Part shown: positions 26,328 to 34,483 of the stretch, one piece after another
Position numbering within the stretch: the stretch's first letter is position 1
How the letters are laid out: each line of letters opens with the position of its first letter
From: Bacteroidota bacterium
GTDB lineage: Bacteria; Bacteroidota; Bacteroidia; Chitinophagales; Chitinophagaceae
DNA length: 64,000 nt
Assembly: GCA_018267965.1 (NCBI GenBank)
Contig: JAFDXK010000001.1
Coordinates: forward strand, 496,001 to 560,000
Reading direction: 5' to 3'
Program-made: the position numbers and the translations under genes
Notes under the pieces: generated by a model
What the model saw: the letters and a program-made list of their open reading frames with translations, nothing else
Told to the model about the DNA's origin: nothing
The model's database searches: none

Positions 26328-27170
26328 GTGAGGCTTGTTAATAATATCATTTCAGCGTTATTGTACACCAGTATTTATGCTGCATGTTGTGCTGTGGGTT
26401 TATGTATGGCAACTGAACGATTAATTAATGGACATGTTCCCTCAGCAATATCGTGGCTGCACATATTGGTATTTGCCAGTACATTGGCTGTTTATAATGC
26501 TCATTATTTGGTCAAGCGTTCTGCTCCCGACGTGTCTGAACGATACAATTGGTCTCAGAACTATATGTTTTTGCATTATAGCATATTTGCTATTGGGCTT
26601 GCAGGCATTTTAATCAGCCTGTATTTCTTGCCTGTTAAGATTTTTATTTGCTGTGCGATATTGGGAATTCTTTCATTTGCTTATTCGCTACCGTTATTAC
26701 CATTCGAAAAAAAGCGTCTCAAAGATTTTGGGTGGATAAAAATATGGATACTCACCATGGTATGGAGCATCGTAACAAGTGTTTTGCCAATGTTGTATTG
26801 GAATAAAGCCCTCAGCGCGTTCCCCTATGAAATACTGATACGATTTGTTTTTCTATTTGCTCTCTGTGTGGCTTTTGATATCAGGGATATGCAAACCGAT
26901 CTTGATGCGAAAATCTTCACGCTTCCTAATGTGATAGGTGTAGCTAATAGTTATAAACTTATCGATATTAGTGCTGTCTCGTTCGCTGTGCTGAGTATTG
27001 TTCAGTATTTACGCTATCCATCATTAGTAAGATTAATTGGCGAGCTCATTACAGCTATAGCTATTCTGCTTGTTGCCCGTTATACCAAAAGCCATAGTAC
27101 TGACAAAACCTACCTGGGCTTGGTAGATGGCGTTATGTTATTGTATGCTGTTTTAGTTTTATTGCATTAA
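26328..27170 (+). CDS. UbiA-like membrane protein with one Asp-rich motif missing
   Basis: The product is about 280 residues with seven to eight hydrophobic helices. The start is probably GTG at 26328, since the TTG nine bases earlier lies inside the terminator tail. The second UbiA prenyltransferase motif is clear (AFDIRDMQTDLDAKIFTLP, residues about 190-208 from the GTG). The first motif, normally NDxxDxxxD between helices 2 and 3, is replaced by TLAVYNAHYLVKR and lacks both Asp residues. It may therefore be a divergent or inactive prenyltransferase. No quinone or carotenoid gene is adjacent, and the substrate is unknown. Confidence 0.75.
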   Translation: MRLVNNIISALLYTSIYAACCAVGLCMATERLINGHVPSAISWLHILVFASTLAVYNAHYLVKRSAPDVSERYNWSQNYMFLHYSIFAIGLAGILISLYFLPVKIFICCAILGILSFAYSLPLLPFEKKRLKDFGWIKIWILTMVWSIVTSVLPMLYWNKALSAFPYEILIRFVFLFALCVAFDIRDMQTDLDAKIFTLPNVIGVANSYKLIDISAVSFAVLSIVQYLRYPSLVRLIGELITAIAILLVARYTKSHSTDKTYLGLVDGVMLLYAVLVLLH

Positions 27171-27193
27171 AAAACGCCACAACGATAGTGGCG
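27169..27193 (-). terminator. Terminator of the first CX4CH T9SS gene
   Basis: A 6-bp stem CGCCAC / GTGGCG (27175-27180 with 27188-27193). On the minus strand it is followed by TTTTTT, so it serves the minus-strand gene ending at 27218. Confidence 0.65.
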
Positions 27194-27217
27194 CTATAAT
27201 AGTGATGCGTTCACTTA

Positions 27218-28081
27218 CTACTGTTTCATCACCGTTATTGTTTTTAGCAACTCGCCATTTTTTATATGGATTTGATATGTGCCCGCAGCCCATTCTTTGG
27301 CATCTATATCAAGGTTCATTGTATTGGTCATCACTGTATATGTTGTTGTCATTATTTTTCTACCCCATACATCATATACTGCAATATCATAATTCCCGTT
27401 AGAGGCAATTTGAGAAACAACATGGATGATATCACTAACTGGGTTGGGGTATATCTTGAAATTATTGTCTGCATTAGGGTCACTCACAGATACTGCCTCA
27501 GCCAAAGCCAATAATATAGTGCTGCTGGCTTGGTCGTTTATTGGCGTGCCGTCGCCATTAGCAGCAACTAAAGCACCATAAAATCTGATTTGCCCTGTGT
27601 TTTTTGATGGCGCTTTCCATGTAAATACAGTTTCAAAACCACCACCAGCCTTGGATATTGTGTCGCTGTTTTCCAAAACTATCTTGCCATCTGGCAAGGT
27701 TTGCATTCTGGCTTTGGCTTGTAGGTTTGAAAAGCTGCCTGCTTGAGAAGAGTCTGACATTTTTAAAGCAATGAGTTGAAATCCAAAGCTTACTAAGGTA
27801 GGATGCCACCCAATAAATTTCACCGTATATGGCGAGTCTGGTATGTATGAATTGACAACACTGTTGGAGTCGGGCTTAAACTTTTTCCTTACTTCAAATG
27901 AACCTGTTGTAGTACCGATAGAGCTTGAATGACAGCCTGATGTGCCGCAAGTCTGGTTGTTGGAGCCCGGGCCTCCTGTTTTATTGCCGTTACCCATATC
28001 TGCAGTTCCGGCTTTGTTACTGGTAAGAATAAAACACAGCAGAATAGCTGTGGATGATACTAGTAAAATTCGTTGCTTCAT
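27218..28081 (-). CDS. T9SS type A secreted protein with CX4CH motif (copy 1)
   Basis: A 287-residue exported protein with a signal peptide and a short Gly/Asn-rich stretch. A domain of the choice-of-anchor V/Reeler-like type starts with TCGTSGCHSSSIGTTTGSFEV. A C-terminal T9SS type A sorting domain (FKIYPNPVSDIIHV, ending in KTITVMKQ) completes it. The CGTSGCH sequence is a CX4CH pattern close to the N-terminus of the mature protein, reminiscent of a haem c attachment site, though haem binding is not established. A paralogue lies directly upstream (28303-29145). Both should be exported through the type IX system. Confidence 0.87.
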   Translation of the reverse strand: MKQRILLVSSTAILLCFILTSNKAGTADMGNGNKTGGPGSNNQTCGTSGCHSSSIGTTTGSFEVRKKFKPDSNSVVNSYIPDSPYTVKFIGWHPTLVSFGFQLIALKMSDSSQAGSFSNLQAKARMQTLPDGKIVLENSDTISKAGGGFETVFTWKAPSKNTGQIRFYGALVAANGDGTPINDQASSTILLALAEAVSVSDPNADNNFKIYPNPVSDIIHVVSQIASNGNYDIAVYDVWGRKIMTTTYTVMTNTMNLDIDAKEWAAGTYQIHIKNGELLKTITVMKQ

Positions 28082-28252
28082 AAAAAATTTTTAAGGTTAA
28101 AGAATGTGTAAGAGGAAGGTTCTTTACCACTAAAAAATCTTATGCCATTAAGGATACGAACTAATAACAGTCTTATAAATAGCTGTTACAAAATTACTAT
28201 CATAGCTAGGCTTACAACATTAAAATCTGATAAAGGTTTTAATCTGTTTTAA

Positions 28253-28286
28253 ATTTCAAATGCCCCTTCTCAGGGGCATTTGAAAT
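28253..28286 (-). terminator. Long hairpin after the second CX4CH T9SS gene
   Basis: A perfect 14-bp stem, ATTTCAAATGCCCC / GGGGCATTTGAAAT, with a 6-base loop, 17 bases after the minus-strand stop. The tail on the minus strand is A/T-rich but without a long T-run, so it may act as a terminator or a 3' stabilising hairpin. Confidence 0.7.
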
Positions 28287-28302
28287 AGGTTTATTACTTA
28301 AC

Positions 28303-29145
28303 TTATTGTTTTACAATAGGTATGATTTTGCTTTGGTCATCTTTGCTTACTTTGATCATATAGTAGCCATTAGACCATCTGTCGGTACTGATGTTAAGAT
28401 CATTATTACCAGCAGGAACACTTACTGTTCTTTCAGCTACAGTCCTTCCGCGCAGGTCATACACCTGTACAGCATAAACACCTGATTGAGCATTGTCAAG
28501 TTTAATGCTTACCTGGTTTACGAAAGGATTAGGATAAGCAATGATGTTGATGTTGTTTTCGATATTGCCAACACTAGCGGCATTTTGTAATGTAACAGAA
28601 GCAGGAGCACTGACAGCATCACCTGTTTCATCACCTGTACCATTTACTGCATTTATTATACCATAGAAAGTAGTAGTAGCAGTGCTTGGTGCTTGCCATT
28701 CAATAGTTACAGAATCATTTCCTGACGCAGCTTTAGATAATAAAGCAGTTTGTTCAATTATTGGAACTGAACCTACTGTTTTGCTTATTGTATTGGTAGG
28801 TAGATTACTGAAAGTACCCGATGCAGTACTGCCAGAAGCTGCGGTTAACTGAAAACCAAATTTAGACAAACTTGCATTTGTACCTTTTATGGTTACCAAA
28901 TACATAGTGTCTTTTTGATATGTAGTAACAATAGCGCCAGTGGCACCTGTTGATTTTTTTCTTACTTCAATAGAACAAGTAGTAGCGCCGGAAGAACTGG
29001 TATGGCAGCCGGATGCTGCACAAGTAAGAGTATTACGCCCTGTTCTGTCGCCCTGATTGTTTGTTGCAGCGCCGCCTACATAGCCTGTGACGCCCAAATA
29101 AGTAATGCCAATAGATAAAATAAATAGTAATTGTTTTTGTTTCAT
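28303..29145 (-). CDS. T9SS type A secreted protein with CX4CH motif (copy 2)
   Basis: A 280-residue paralogue of the product of 27218-28081 with the same layout: signal peptide, NTLTCAASGCHTSSSGATT near the mature N-terminus, the segments SIEVRKKSTG and LSKFGFQLTA, and a C-terminal type A sorting domain (IAYPNPFVNQVSIKL, ending in KIIPIVKQ). The conserved CX4CH spacing in two diverged copies suggests that the motif matters. The copies are separated by 221 bases with a strong hairpin, so they are probably separate transcription units. The function is unknown. Confidence 0.87.
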   Translation of the reverse strand: MKQKQLLFILSIGITYLGVTGYVGGAATNNQGDRTGRNTLTCAASGCHTSSSGATTCSIEVRKKSTGATGAIVTTYQKDTMYLVTIKGTNASLSKFGFQLTAASGSTASGTFSNLPTNTISKTVGSVPIIEQTALLSKAASGNDSVTIEWQAPSTATTTFYGIINAVNGTGDETGDAVSAPASVTLQNAASVGNIENNINIIAYPNPFVNQVSIKLDNAQSGVYAVQVYDLRGRTVAERTVSVPAGNNDLNISTDRWSNGYYMIKVSKDDQSKIIPIVKQ

Positions 29146-29193
29146 ATATTCATTTGTAATTGAGTGACAAAATGTTTGTGCAAAAGCAAAGCA

Positions 29194-29201
29194 TATCTTT
29201 G
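29194..29201 (+). promoter_or_regulatory. Bacteroidota -7 promoter element of trmB
   Basis: TATCTTTG, an exact TAnnTTTG match, 18 bases before the ATG at 29220. It lies inside the longer open frame, so it supports the shorter TrmB start. Confidence 0.55.
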
Positions 29202-29219
29202 CAGCTTTCTATTAAATAT

Positions 29220-29912
29220 ATGGGGCAAAAGAAGTTACTAAAGTTCGAGGCAATTGGCAATTATCCGAATGTACTACAATATCCTGAAAATATGCAGGGT
29301 AAATGGAAGGATTTTTTTGAAAATGACAATTCCTTAGTGCTCGAACTTGCTTGTGGCAAAGGTGAATATAGTGTAAACCTGGGTAGGGAAAACAAAAGCA
29401 CCAACTACCTTGGCGTTGATATCAAAGGTAATCGCATATATACAGGTGCTAAAACTGCTCTGGCTGAGGGTTTGAATAATGTAGCATTCATGCGCACGCA
29501 TATAGGCAAACTCACTGAGTATTTTGAAAAGGATGAGGTGGCTGAAATCTGGATCATTTTTCCTGACCCGTTTCTTAGGGAGTCTAGAGCTAAAAACAGG
29601 CTAACACACCCGCGCTTTTTGCATCTGTATCAACAGATACTAAAAGACGGAGGAAGAATCAATCTCAAGACAGACTCAAAAGAGCTGTATGATTTTACCT
29701 TGGAAACAATTGCTGAGCAAAACTGTACCATACACGAAAATATTGCCGATATATATGGTAAGGGAAAAGCAACAGGGCCGCTGGCTATCCAAACCTATTA
29801 TGAGAAAATGCATCTTGCAGAAGGACGTACCATATATTTTGTTTCATTCTCGTTACCTTCAACACCAATAAAACTTCCTGTAAGGTTTCAAAACCATGAA
29901 GCAGCTGATTGA
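29220..29912 (+). CDS. trmB: tRNA (guanine-N7-)-methyltransferase
   Basis: TrmB makes m7G46 in the variable loop of many tRNAs using S-adenosylmethionine. I use the ATG at 29220 (MGQKKLLKFEAIG), because a promoter-like element sits in the 60 bases upstream and the extra N-terminal residues are atypical. The 230-residue protein has the SAM-binding motif LVLELACGKGEYSVNLG, the family signature IWIIFPDPF followed by RLTHPRFL, and the C-terminal TGPLAIQTYYEKMHL. The stop overlaps the DUF5522 gene by 17 bases, the first of three overlapping genes. Confidence 0.95.
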   Translation: MGQKKLLKFEAIGNYPNVLQYPENMQGKWKDFFENDNSLVLELACGKGEYSVNLGRENKSTNYLGVDIKGNRIYTGAKTALAEGLNNVAFMRTHIGKLTEYFEKDEVAEIWIIFPDPFLRESRAKNRLTHPRFLHLYQQILKDGGRINLKTDSKELYDFTLETIAEQNCTIHENIADIYGKGKATGPLAIQTYYEKMHLAEGRTIYFVSFSLPSTPIKLPVRFQNHEAAD

Positions 29913-30087
29913 GGGTATTGATTATAATATACTGCCCGATGGCAGGCTGGTGTTCACTGCTCATTATCTAAAGGAAAGAGGGTTTTGTTGTGGCAAAGGA
30001 TGCCGTAATTGTCCTTATGATTATATGAACGTAGAAGAACCTCGCAGAACTGAATTACTCAACAACCGAAAACTAAACCATGACTAA
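29896..30087 (+). CDS. DUF5522-family small Cys-rich protein
   Basis: A 63-residue protein with the conserved pattern LVFTAHYLKERGFCCGKGC followed by RNCPYDY. The Cys cluster CCGKGCRNC suggests a metal or iron-sulfur site. I recognise it as the DUF5522 type, a short family of unknown function that often sits beside DNA- or RNA-modifying genes. It overlaps trmB by 17 bases and the next gene by 8, so all three are translationally coupled. Confidence 0.82.
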   Translation: MKQLIEGIDYNILPDGRLVFTAHYLKERGFCCGKGCRNCPYDYMNVEEPRRTELLNNRKLNHD

Positions 30088-30421
30088 ACCGGCTAAAGAA
30101 AACATTTACGATGTCATTTATGATGTGGTTCGTGCTGTTCCTAAAGGGCGTGTTACAACCTATGGCGCTATTGCTGCAGCTATAGGCGTAAAATCAGGTG
30201 CGCGAATGGTGGGATATGCAATGAATGCATGTACACACATAAAACCTAAAGTGCCCGCTCACCGAGTGTTAAACAGAAATGGCATGTTAACAGGTAAGCA
30301 TCATTTCGACCCACCTGAAAAGATGGAGCAGTTATTGAAAAAAGAAGGTATAAAAGTGAAGGATGACAAAGTAGTTGATTTCGATAAACTGTTTTGGGAC
30401 CCTATTAAAGAATTGTTATAG
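30080..30421 (+). CDS. Alkyltransferase-like protein (MGMT family, active-site Cys replaced)
   Basis: This 113-residue protein has the DNA-binding fold of O6-alkylguanine-DNA alkyltransferases (VPKGRVTTYGAIAAAIG, ARMVGYAMNA). The catalytic PCHR motif reads PAHR (residues 59-62), so the alkyl-accepting Cys is an Ala. Proteins with this change are alkyltransferase-like (ATL) proteins, which bind O6-alkylguanine and flag it for nucleotide excision repair rather than repairing it directly. It overlaps the DUF5522 gene by 8 bases and ends the trmB-led group. Confidence 0.9.
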   Translation: MTKPAKENIYDVIYDVVRAVPKGRVTTYGAIAAAIGVKSGARMVGYAMNACTHIKPKVPAHRVLNRNGMLTGKHHFDPPEKMEQLLKKEGIKVKDDKVVDFDKLFWDPIKELL

Positions 30422-30477
30422 CTTGATTTTGGGTACAGTTTTTGTATCATTACATCATATTACCGCTATATCACAAT

Positions 30478-32163
30478 ATGGATATTGACAAACGTATCAG
30501 GGAGATTAAGTCTTTTTCATTTTTCATTCTCTCTCTTTTCATCATAACAGCATCTGTTTCTTGTAAATCCCGTAAAACACGTGCAGCAGCACAGGGTAAA
30601 TCTCACACCTCCGTTTCAACAACTAAATTTGATGAACAAGATGTTGCTGATAGGTTGGAATCGCTTTTTGCAGCCAATGTGTTACCCGATAGTGTGTGGG
30701 ATAAAAAAAAGGTATTCGACGTTAATGCAGCTGTTGCCAAAACATATAGCGAGGAAGAATATTTTCCTGTTTGGCTTACCGAGAATGGCGATACAAGTTA
30801 TGTAGTAAAATTAAAGGATGAACTTGCCGAACTGCAAAATGACGGTTTGAATGTTGAGCGTTATAAGCTGAATGAACTTAATCATCTGTTAGCTGCATAT
30901 CGTAACGAGAAATCACCTTCAACAGATGCTGTATTGGCTTTAGATACCCTGTGTACTAAAAGTTATATCCAGGCTTCGCGCGATTTGTTATTAGGTGCTG
31001 TTGTCCCCAAATATGCCGACTCACTGTGGTTTCATACTAATGACTCGGTTTGGGCACCCTACAAAGGTTTGGCTGCAATGGGTAAGGGTAACGGTAGCTA
31101 TCCGTCTTTAGATTCTTTCAGGAGCAAAATTGTTACTTATAAATTGCTTCGTGAGTTAGCAGCAAAATATCAGGCACTAAAAAAGGACAGTAATTATAAT
31201 GCAGCAAAGAATGCTTTTGCCAATGGTAATATGTCCGATAGTATCACGTATACTATAATGTATGCTGAACTTCCGGCTAAATCATACTTTCTCGATAGTG
31301 CAGATATTCATAAAGTAATGATGAATGCTTATCAATATTATGTAGGTGCAAAAGACCATCGTAAGAAGGATAGCATTACTAATGCATATCTCTCTAATCC
31401 TATTGATAGTTTATTAGGAAGGGTTGCTACCAATATGGAACGCTTGCGCTGGATGCAGCAAAACATAGAACCGCGTTATGTGTTAGTGAACGTACCATTG
31501 ATGGAATTGTTCTTTCGTATAGATGGGACTGATGCTATGCATATGGAGGTAGTAGTGGGCAGAACTATACGTCAAACGCCAAGTCTTAACGCCAATATGG
31601 CCAATGTGGTGATAAACCCGCCATGGGGTGTGCCACCCACTATTATGAAAAAAGATGTATTACCGGGCATGGCCAAATCAGGTAAAGCATACCTGAAGAA
31701 AAAAGGATTAAAGGTTTACGACTTTAAAGGAAAGGCTGTTGATGCATCAGTTGTTAATAATAATAATTACAAGCGTTACGTTTTTCGCCAGGACCCCGGC
31801 GATGATAACTCTTTGGGATACGTAAAATTTAACCTTCCGAACAAATGGGATATTTATTTGCATGATACTCCGCACCGAGAAGATTTTGGCAAACGCGACA
31901 GGTTTCAAAGTTCGGGTTGCATACGTGTGCAAAAGCCAAGAGAATTGGCAGAGTTTATCTTGTCTGGCGTAGAGAACAGGTACTTTACGCAGGAAACATT
32001 GGACTCTATTATAAAAACAAAGAAGACTCGTTATGAGGTTTTAAAAAACAAGATACCCGTACATATTGTCTACCTCACAGCTTTTGAAGACAGTACACAG
32101 CATATACATTTTATCCCTGATGTCTATAAAAGAGACAGGAAGCTGCAAGCTATGTTGCAATAA
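30478..32163 (+). CDS. L,D-transpeptidase, YcbB-like lipoprotein
   Basis: YcbB-type enzymes make 3-3 cross-links in peptidoglycan or attach proteins to it. I choose the ATG at 30478, which gives a lipoprotein signal (FFILSLFIITASVSC, Cys29) and 561 residues. The first half is a scaffold with a peptidoglycan-binding-like region (LQNDGLNVERYKL). The YkuD catalytic domain starts about residue 330, with VVINPPWGVPPTIMKKDVLP, the His in YLHDTPHREDFG and the catalytic Cys in FQSSGCIRVQ (about C481). It is exactly convergent, with no gap, with another YkuD-type gene. Confidence 0.92.
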   Translation: MDIDKRIREIKSFSFFILSLFIITASVSCKSRKTRAAAQGKSHTSVSTTKFDEQDVADRLESLFAANVLPDSVWDKKKVFDVNAAVAKTYSEEEYFPVWLTENGDTSYVVKLKDELAELQNDGLNVERYKLNELNHLLAAYRNEKSPSTDAVLALDTLCTKSYIQASRDLLLGAVVPKYADSLWFHTNDSVWAPYKGLAAMGKGNGSYPSLDSFRSKIVTYKLLRELAAKYQALKKDSNYNAAKNAFANGNMSDSITYTIMYAELPAKSYFLDSADIHKVMMNAYQYYVGAKDHRKKDSITNAYLSNPIDSLLGRVATNMERLRWMQQNIEPRYVLVNVPLMELFFRIDGTDAMHMEVVVGRTIRQTPSLNANMANVVINPPWGVPPTIMKKDVLPGMAKSGKAYLKKKGLKVYDFKGKAVDASVVNNNNYKRYVFRQDPGDDNSLGYVKFNLPNKWDIYLHDTPHREDFGKRDRFQSSGCIRVQKPRELAEFILSGVENRYFTQETLDSIIKTKKTRYEVLKNKIPVHIVYLTAFEDSTQHIHFIPDVYKRDRKLQAMLQ

Positions 32164-33012
32164 TTACATTAAGGGTAGTTTTACGATAGCTACGGCTTTC
32201 ATGATTTTGATTGTTGTCGGGCCATATTCATAAACTATTTCAGCAGTTTTTTGCTTTTTTACCTTACCCGGTTTGCTAATTGCAAACATATTATCAGGAA
32301 TGCTGCCGATTTTTTTATTCAGCCAGTAAGAAGATTTTAAATAATTAGCCTGCGGAAAGTATACGTACAGGCAGGTGCTGTCTTTGATGTAGTTGATTAC
32401 TTTGTCAGACAGTTTATCAGATACAGCAGGGCAGCCCCAGCTACGCCCTAATCTGTCATTGCTGCATATAAATCCCGGGTTCACATAGTCGGCCCCGTGC
32501 ACAACAATACTCCTTTCGTATGCAAGATGGTTATACCCTTTGTCCATACCATGCAGGTACAACGAGTTCCCATGCTCCCCGTTATACGTACTGCCTGTTA
32601 CATAAAAACCTATACTGGTTTGGTGAGAGTTCATTTTGTTAGAGAATTTGGTAGCAAATTCCTCACCTGAGCCTTGTCCGTGGGCTACATAAGTATTGAG
32701 TAATACCTTGCGTGCGTCCAGGTCTATTATCCACATCCTTTTGATGTTGGCAGATAAAGACATATCGCAAATGGTGAGAATCCTTTTATTCTCATTCAGT
32801 TTTCCTTCATCGTTAAGATTAGCGTAGCCAATGTATGCCTGCTGAAAAACCTCGAAAGCTAGTTGATTATCCTTGCCAAAATCTATAGAGCTGTATATAG
32901 CTGCTATTTGTTTTTTTATGGGAGATGCCTCAAAAACATCATCTGCTTTGGCAGTAAAATTTACCGTCAGTGCTAATACTATAGCCACACAACACAAAAC
33001 CAATCTCTTCAT
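32164..33012 (-). CDS. Murein L,D-transpeptidase catalytic-domain protein (YkuD_2-like)
   Basis: A 282-residue exported protein with a signal peptide (VLCCVAIVLALTVNFTAKA) and the YkuD_2 catalytic pattern: NSLYLHGMDKGYNHLAYER, SIVVHGADYV and the Cys motif GRSWGCPAVSDKL. Proteins of this type occur in many Bacteroidota and Proteobacteria and are presumed L,D-transpeptidases or carboxypeptidases acting on the cell wall. It ends base-to-base against the YcbB-like gene on the other strand. A TATCTTTG element lies 52 bases upstream of its start. Confidence 0.88.
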   Translation of the reverse strand: MKRLVLCCVAIVLALTVNFTAKADDVFEASPIKKQIAAIYSSIDFGKDNQLAFEVFQQAYIGYANLNDEGKLNENKRILTICDMSLSANIKRMWIIDLDARKVLLNTYVAHGQGSGEEFATKFSNKMNSHQTSIGFYVTGSTYNGEHGNSLYLHGMDKGYNHLAYERSIVVHGADYVNPGFICSNDRLGRSWGCPAVSDKLSDKVINYIKDSTCLYVYFPQANYLKSSYWLNKKIGSIPDNMFAISKPGKVKKQKTAEIVYEYGPTTIKIMKAVAIVKLPLM

Positions 33013-33064
33013 CGCTATCAGATGATTGAAGTAATTAAATGATTAAAGTAAATAAGGAACTACA

Positions 33065-33072
33065 CAAAGATA
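33065..33072 (-). promoter_or_regulatory. Bacteroidota -7 element upstream of the YkuD_2 gene
   Basis: On the minus strand it reads TATCTTTG, 52 bases upstream of the start codon. No well-spaced -33 TTTG is evident. Confidence 0.45.
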
Positions 33073-33207
33073 TATAAAGCAGATGTGATCACTGAGCCAA
33101 CTTTTTGTTAATCAGCTGTTTTAACATGTTTTTATATCAATTATAATCATTGTGTATATGTGTATAACCTCGGGGTATCAGACAATTATTCAACAATTAT
33201 TTTTCAG

Positions 33208-33215
33208 TAGATTTG
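33208..33215 (+). promoter_or_regulatory. Bacteroidota -7 element of the thiolase gene
   Basis: TAGATTTG matches TAnnTTTG exactly, 22 bases before the thiolase ATG. A TTA 19 bases upstream is the nearest thing to a -33 element. Confidence 0.5.
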
Positions 33216-33237
33216 GCGGTCTTTAAAAAATATTATT

Positions 33238-34416
33238 ATGAAAGAAGTGTATATAGTATCAGCCGTGCGAACGCCGATGGGTGCATGGGGTGGTGCTTTA
33301 AAAGATTTCTCTGCACCTCAGTTAGGTGCTGTTGCAATCAAAGCTGCATTAGAGCGCATAGGCCTCAATGCAGCAGAAGTAAACGAGGTATTAATGGGTT
33401 GCGTAATGCAGGCCAACCTCGGGCAGGCTCCGGCACGTCAGGCAGCGCGCTTTGCAGGTATTCCTGATAACGTGCCTTGTACTACAGTAAATAAAGTGTG
33501 CGCCAGCGGTATGAAAGCCGTAATGCAGGGTGCACAGGCTATCATGCTGGGCGATGCTGATGTAATTGTTGCAGGTGGTATGGAAAGCATGAGCAATGTA
33601 CCCTTTTATAATGCCAGCCAACGTTGGGGTAATAAATACGGTAACGTAACATTGATAGACGGTCTTGCAAAAGATGGTTTGACGGATGTGTACCATCAAT
33701 ACCCGATGGGTAATGCTGCAGAACTGTGTGCTAAAGAATGTAACATCAGCCGCGAAGCTCAGGACGAATTTGCCATCACCAGTTATAAACGTAGCCAGGC
33801 CGCATGGGATGCAGGTAAGTTTACAGATGAAATCGTCAACGTTGAGATACCGAATAAAAAAGGCGACCCTATTGTTTTCTCAAAAGACGAAGACCCTTGG
33901 AACGTAAAGTTTGATAAAATACCGCAACTGAAATCTGCTTTCGTAAAAGACGGTAGTGTAACTGCTGCTAATGCAAGTACGATGAACGATGGTGCTGCTG
34001 CATTGGTATTAATGAGCAAAGAAAAAGCAGAAGCATTGGGTATTAAACCTATTGCTAAAATAAAAGGCTATGCAGATGCGGAACAGGCACCTGAATGGTT
34101 TACTACTACACCATCTGTAGCTGTACCAAAGGCTGTGTCTAAAGCGGGTTTGAAAATGGAAGACATCAACTTCTTCGAACTGAATGAAGCATTCTCTGTT
34201 GTAGGTATTGCAAATATGCAAAAAATGAACCTGAAACCTGAACAGGTAAACGTGAATGGTGGTGCGGTAGCATTAGGCCATCCGTTAGGTGCTAGTGGTG
34301 CGCGTATACTTGTTACATTAATCAGCGTTCTGAACCAAAACAATGCTAAATATGGTGCCGCAGGTATCTGTAATGGCGGTGGTGGTGCCAGCGCGGTGGT
34401 GATTGAAAGAATGTAG
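33238..34416 (+). CDS. Acetyl-CoA C-acetyltransferase (thiolase)
   Basis: This thiolase condenses or cleaves acyl-CoA units; the biosynthetic acetoacetyl-CoA type is most likely. The 392-residue length is typical. All catalytic residues are present: the nucleophile Cys in VNKVCASGMKAVM (C88), the His in GGAVALGHPLGASG (H348) and the second Cys in GICNGGGGASAVV (C378). No other beta-oxidation gene is adjacent. A second, decayed copy of the 3' end lies 0.9 kb downstream, showing that the gene was once duplicated here. A strong terminator follows. Confidence 0.96.
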   Translation: MKEVYIVSAVRTPMGAWGGALKDFSAPQLGAVAIKAALERIGLNAAEVNEVLMGCVMQANLGQAPARQAARFAGIPDNVPCTTVNKVCASGMKAVMQGAQAIMLGDADVIVAGGMESMSNVPFYNASQRWGNKYGNVTLIDGLAKDGLTDVYHQYPMGNAAELCAKECNISREAQDEFAITSYKRSQAAWDAGKFTDEIVNVEIPNKKGDPIVFSKDEDPWNVKFDKIPQLKSAFVKDGSVTAANASTMNDGAAALVLMSKEKAEALGIKPIAKIKGYADAEQAPEWFTTTPSVAVPKAVSKAGLKMEDINFFELNEAFSVVGIANMQKMNLKPEQVNVNGGAVALGHPLGASGARILVTLISVLNQNNAKYGAAGICNGGGGASAVVIERM

Positions 34417-34437
34417 GCAAGAATTTATTTTATGATA

Positions 34438-34467
34438 AAGCCCCGCTTCATGCGGGGCTTTTCTATT
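34438..34467 (+). terminator. Terminator of the thiolase gene
   Basis: A perfect 10-bp stem, AAAGCCCCGC / GCGGGGCTTT, with a TTCAT loop, followed by TTCTATT. Confidence 0.9.
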
Positions 34468-34483
34468 AAACCAAACACACACT

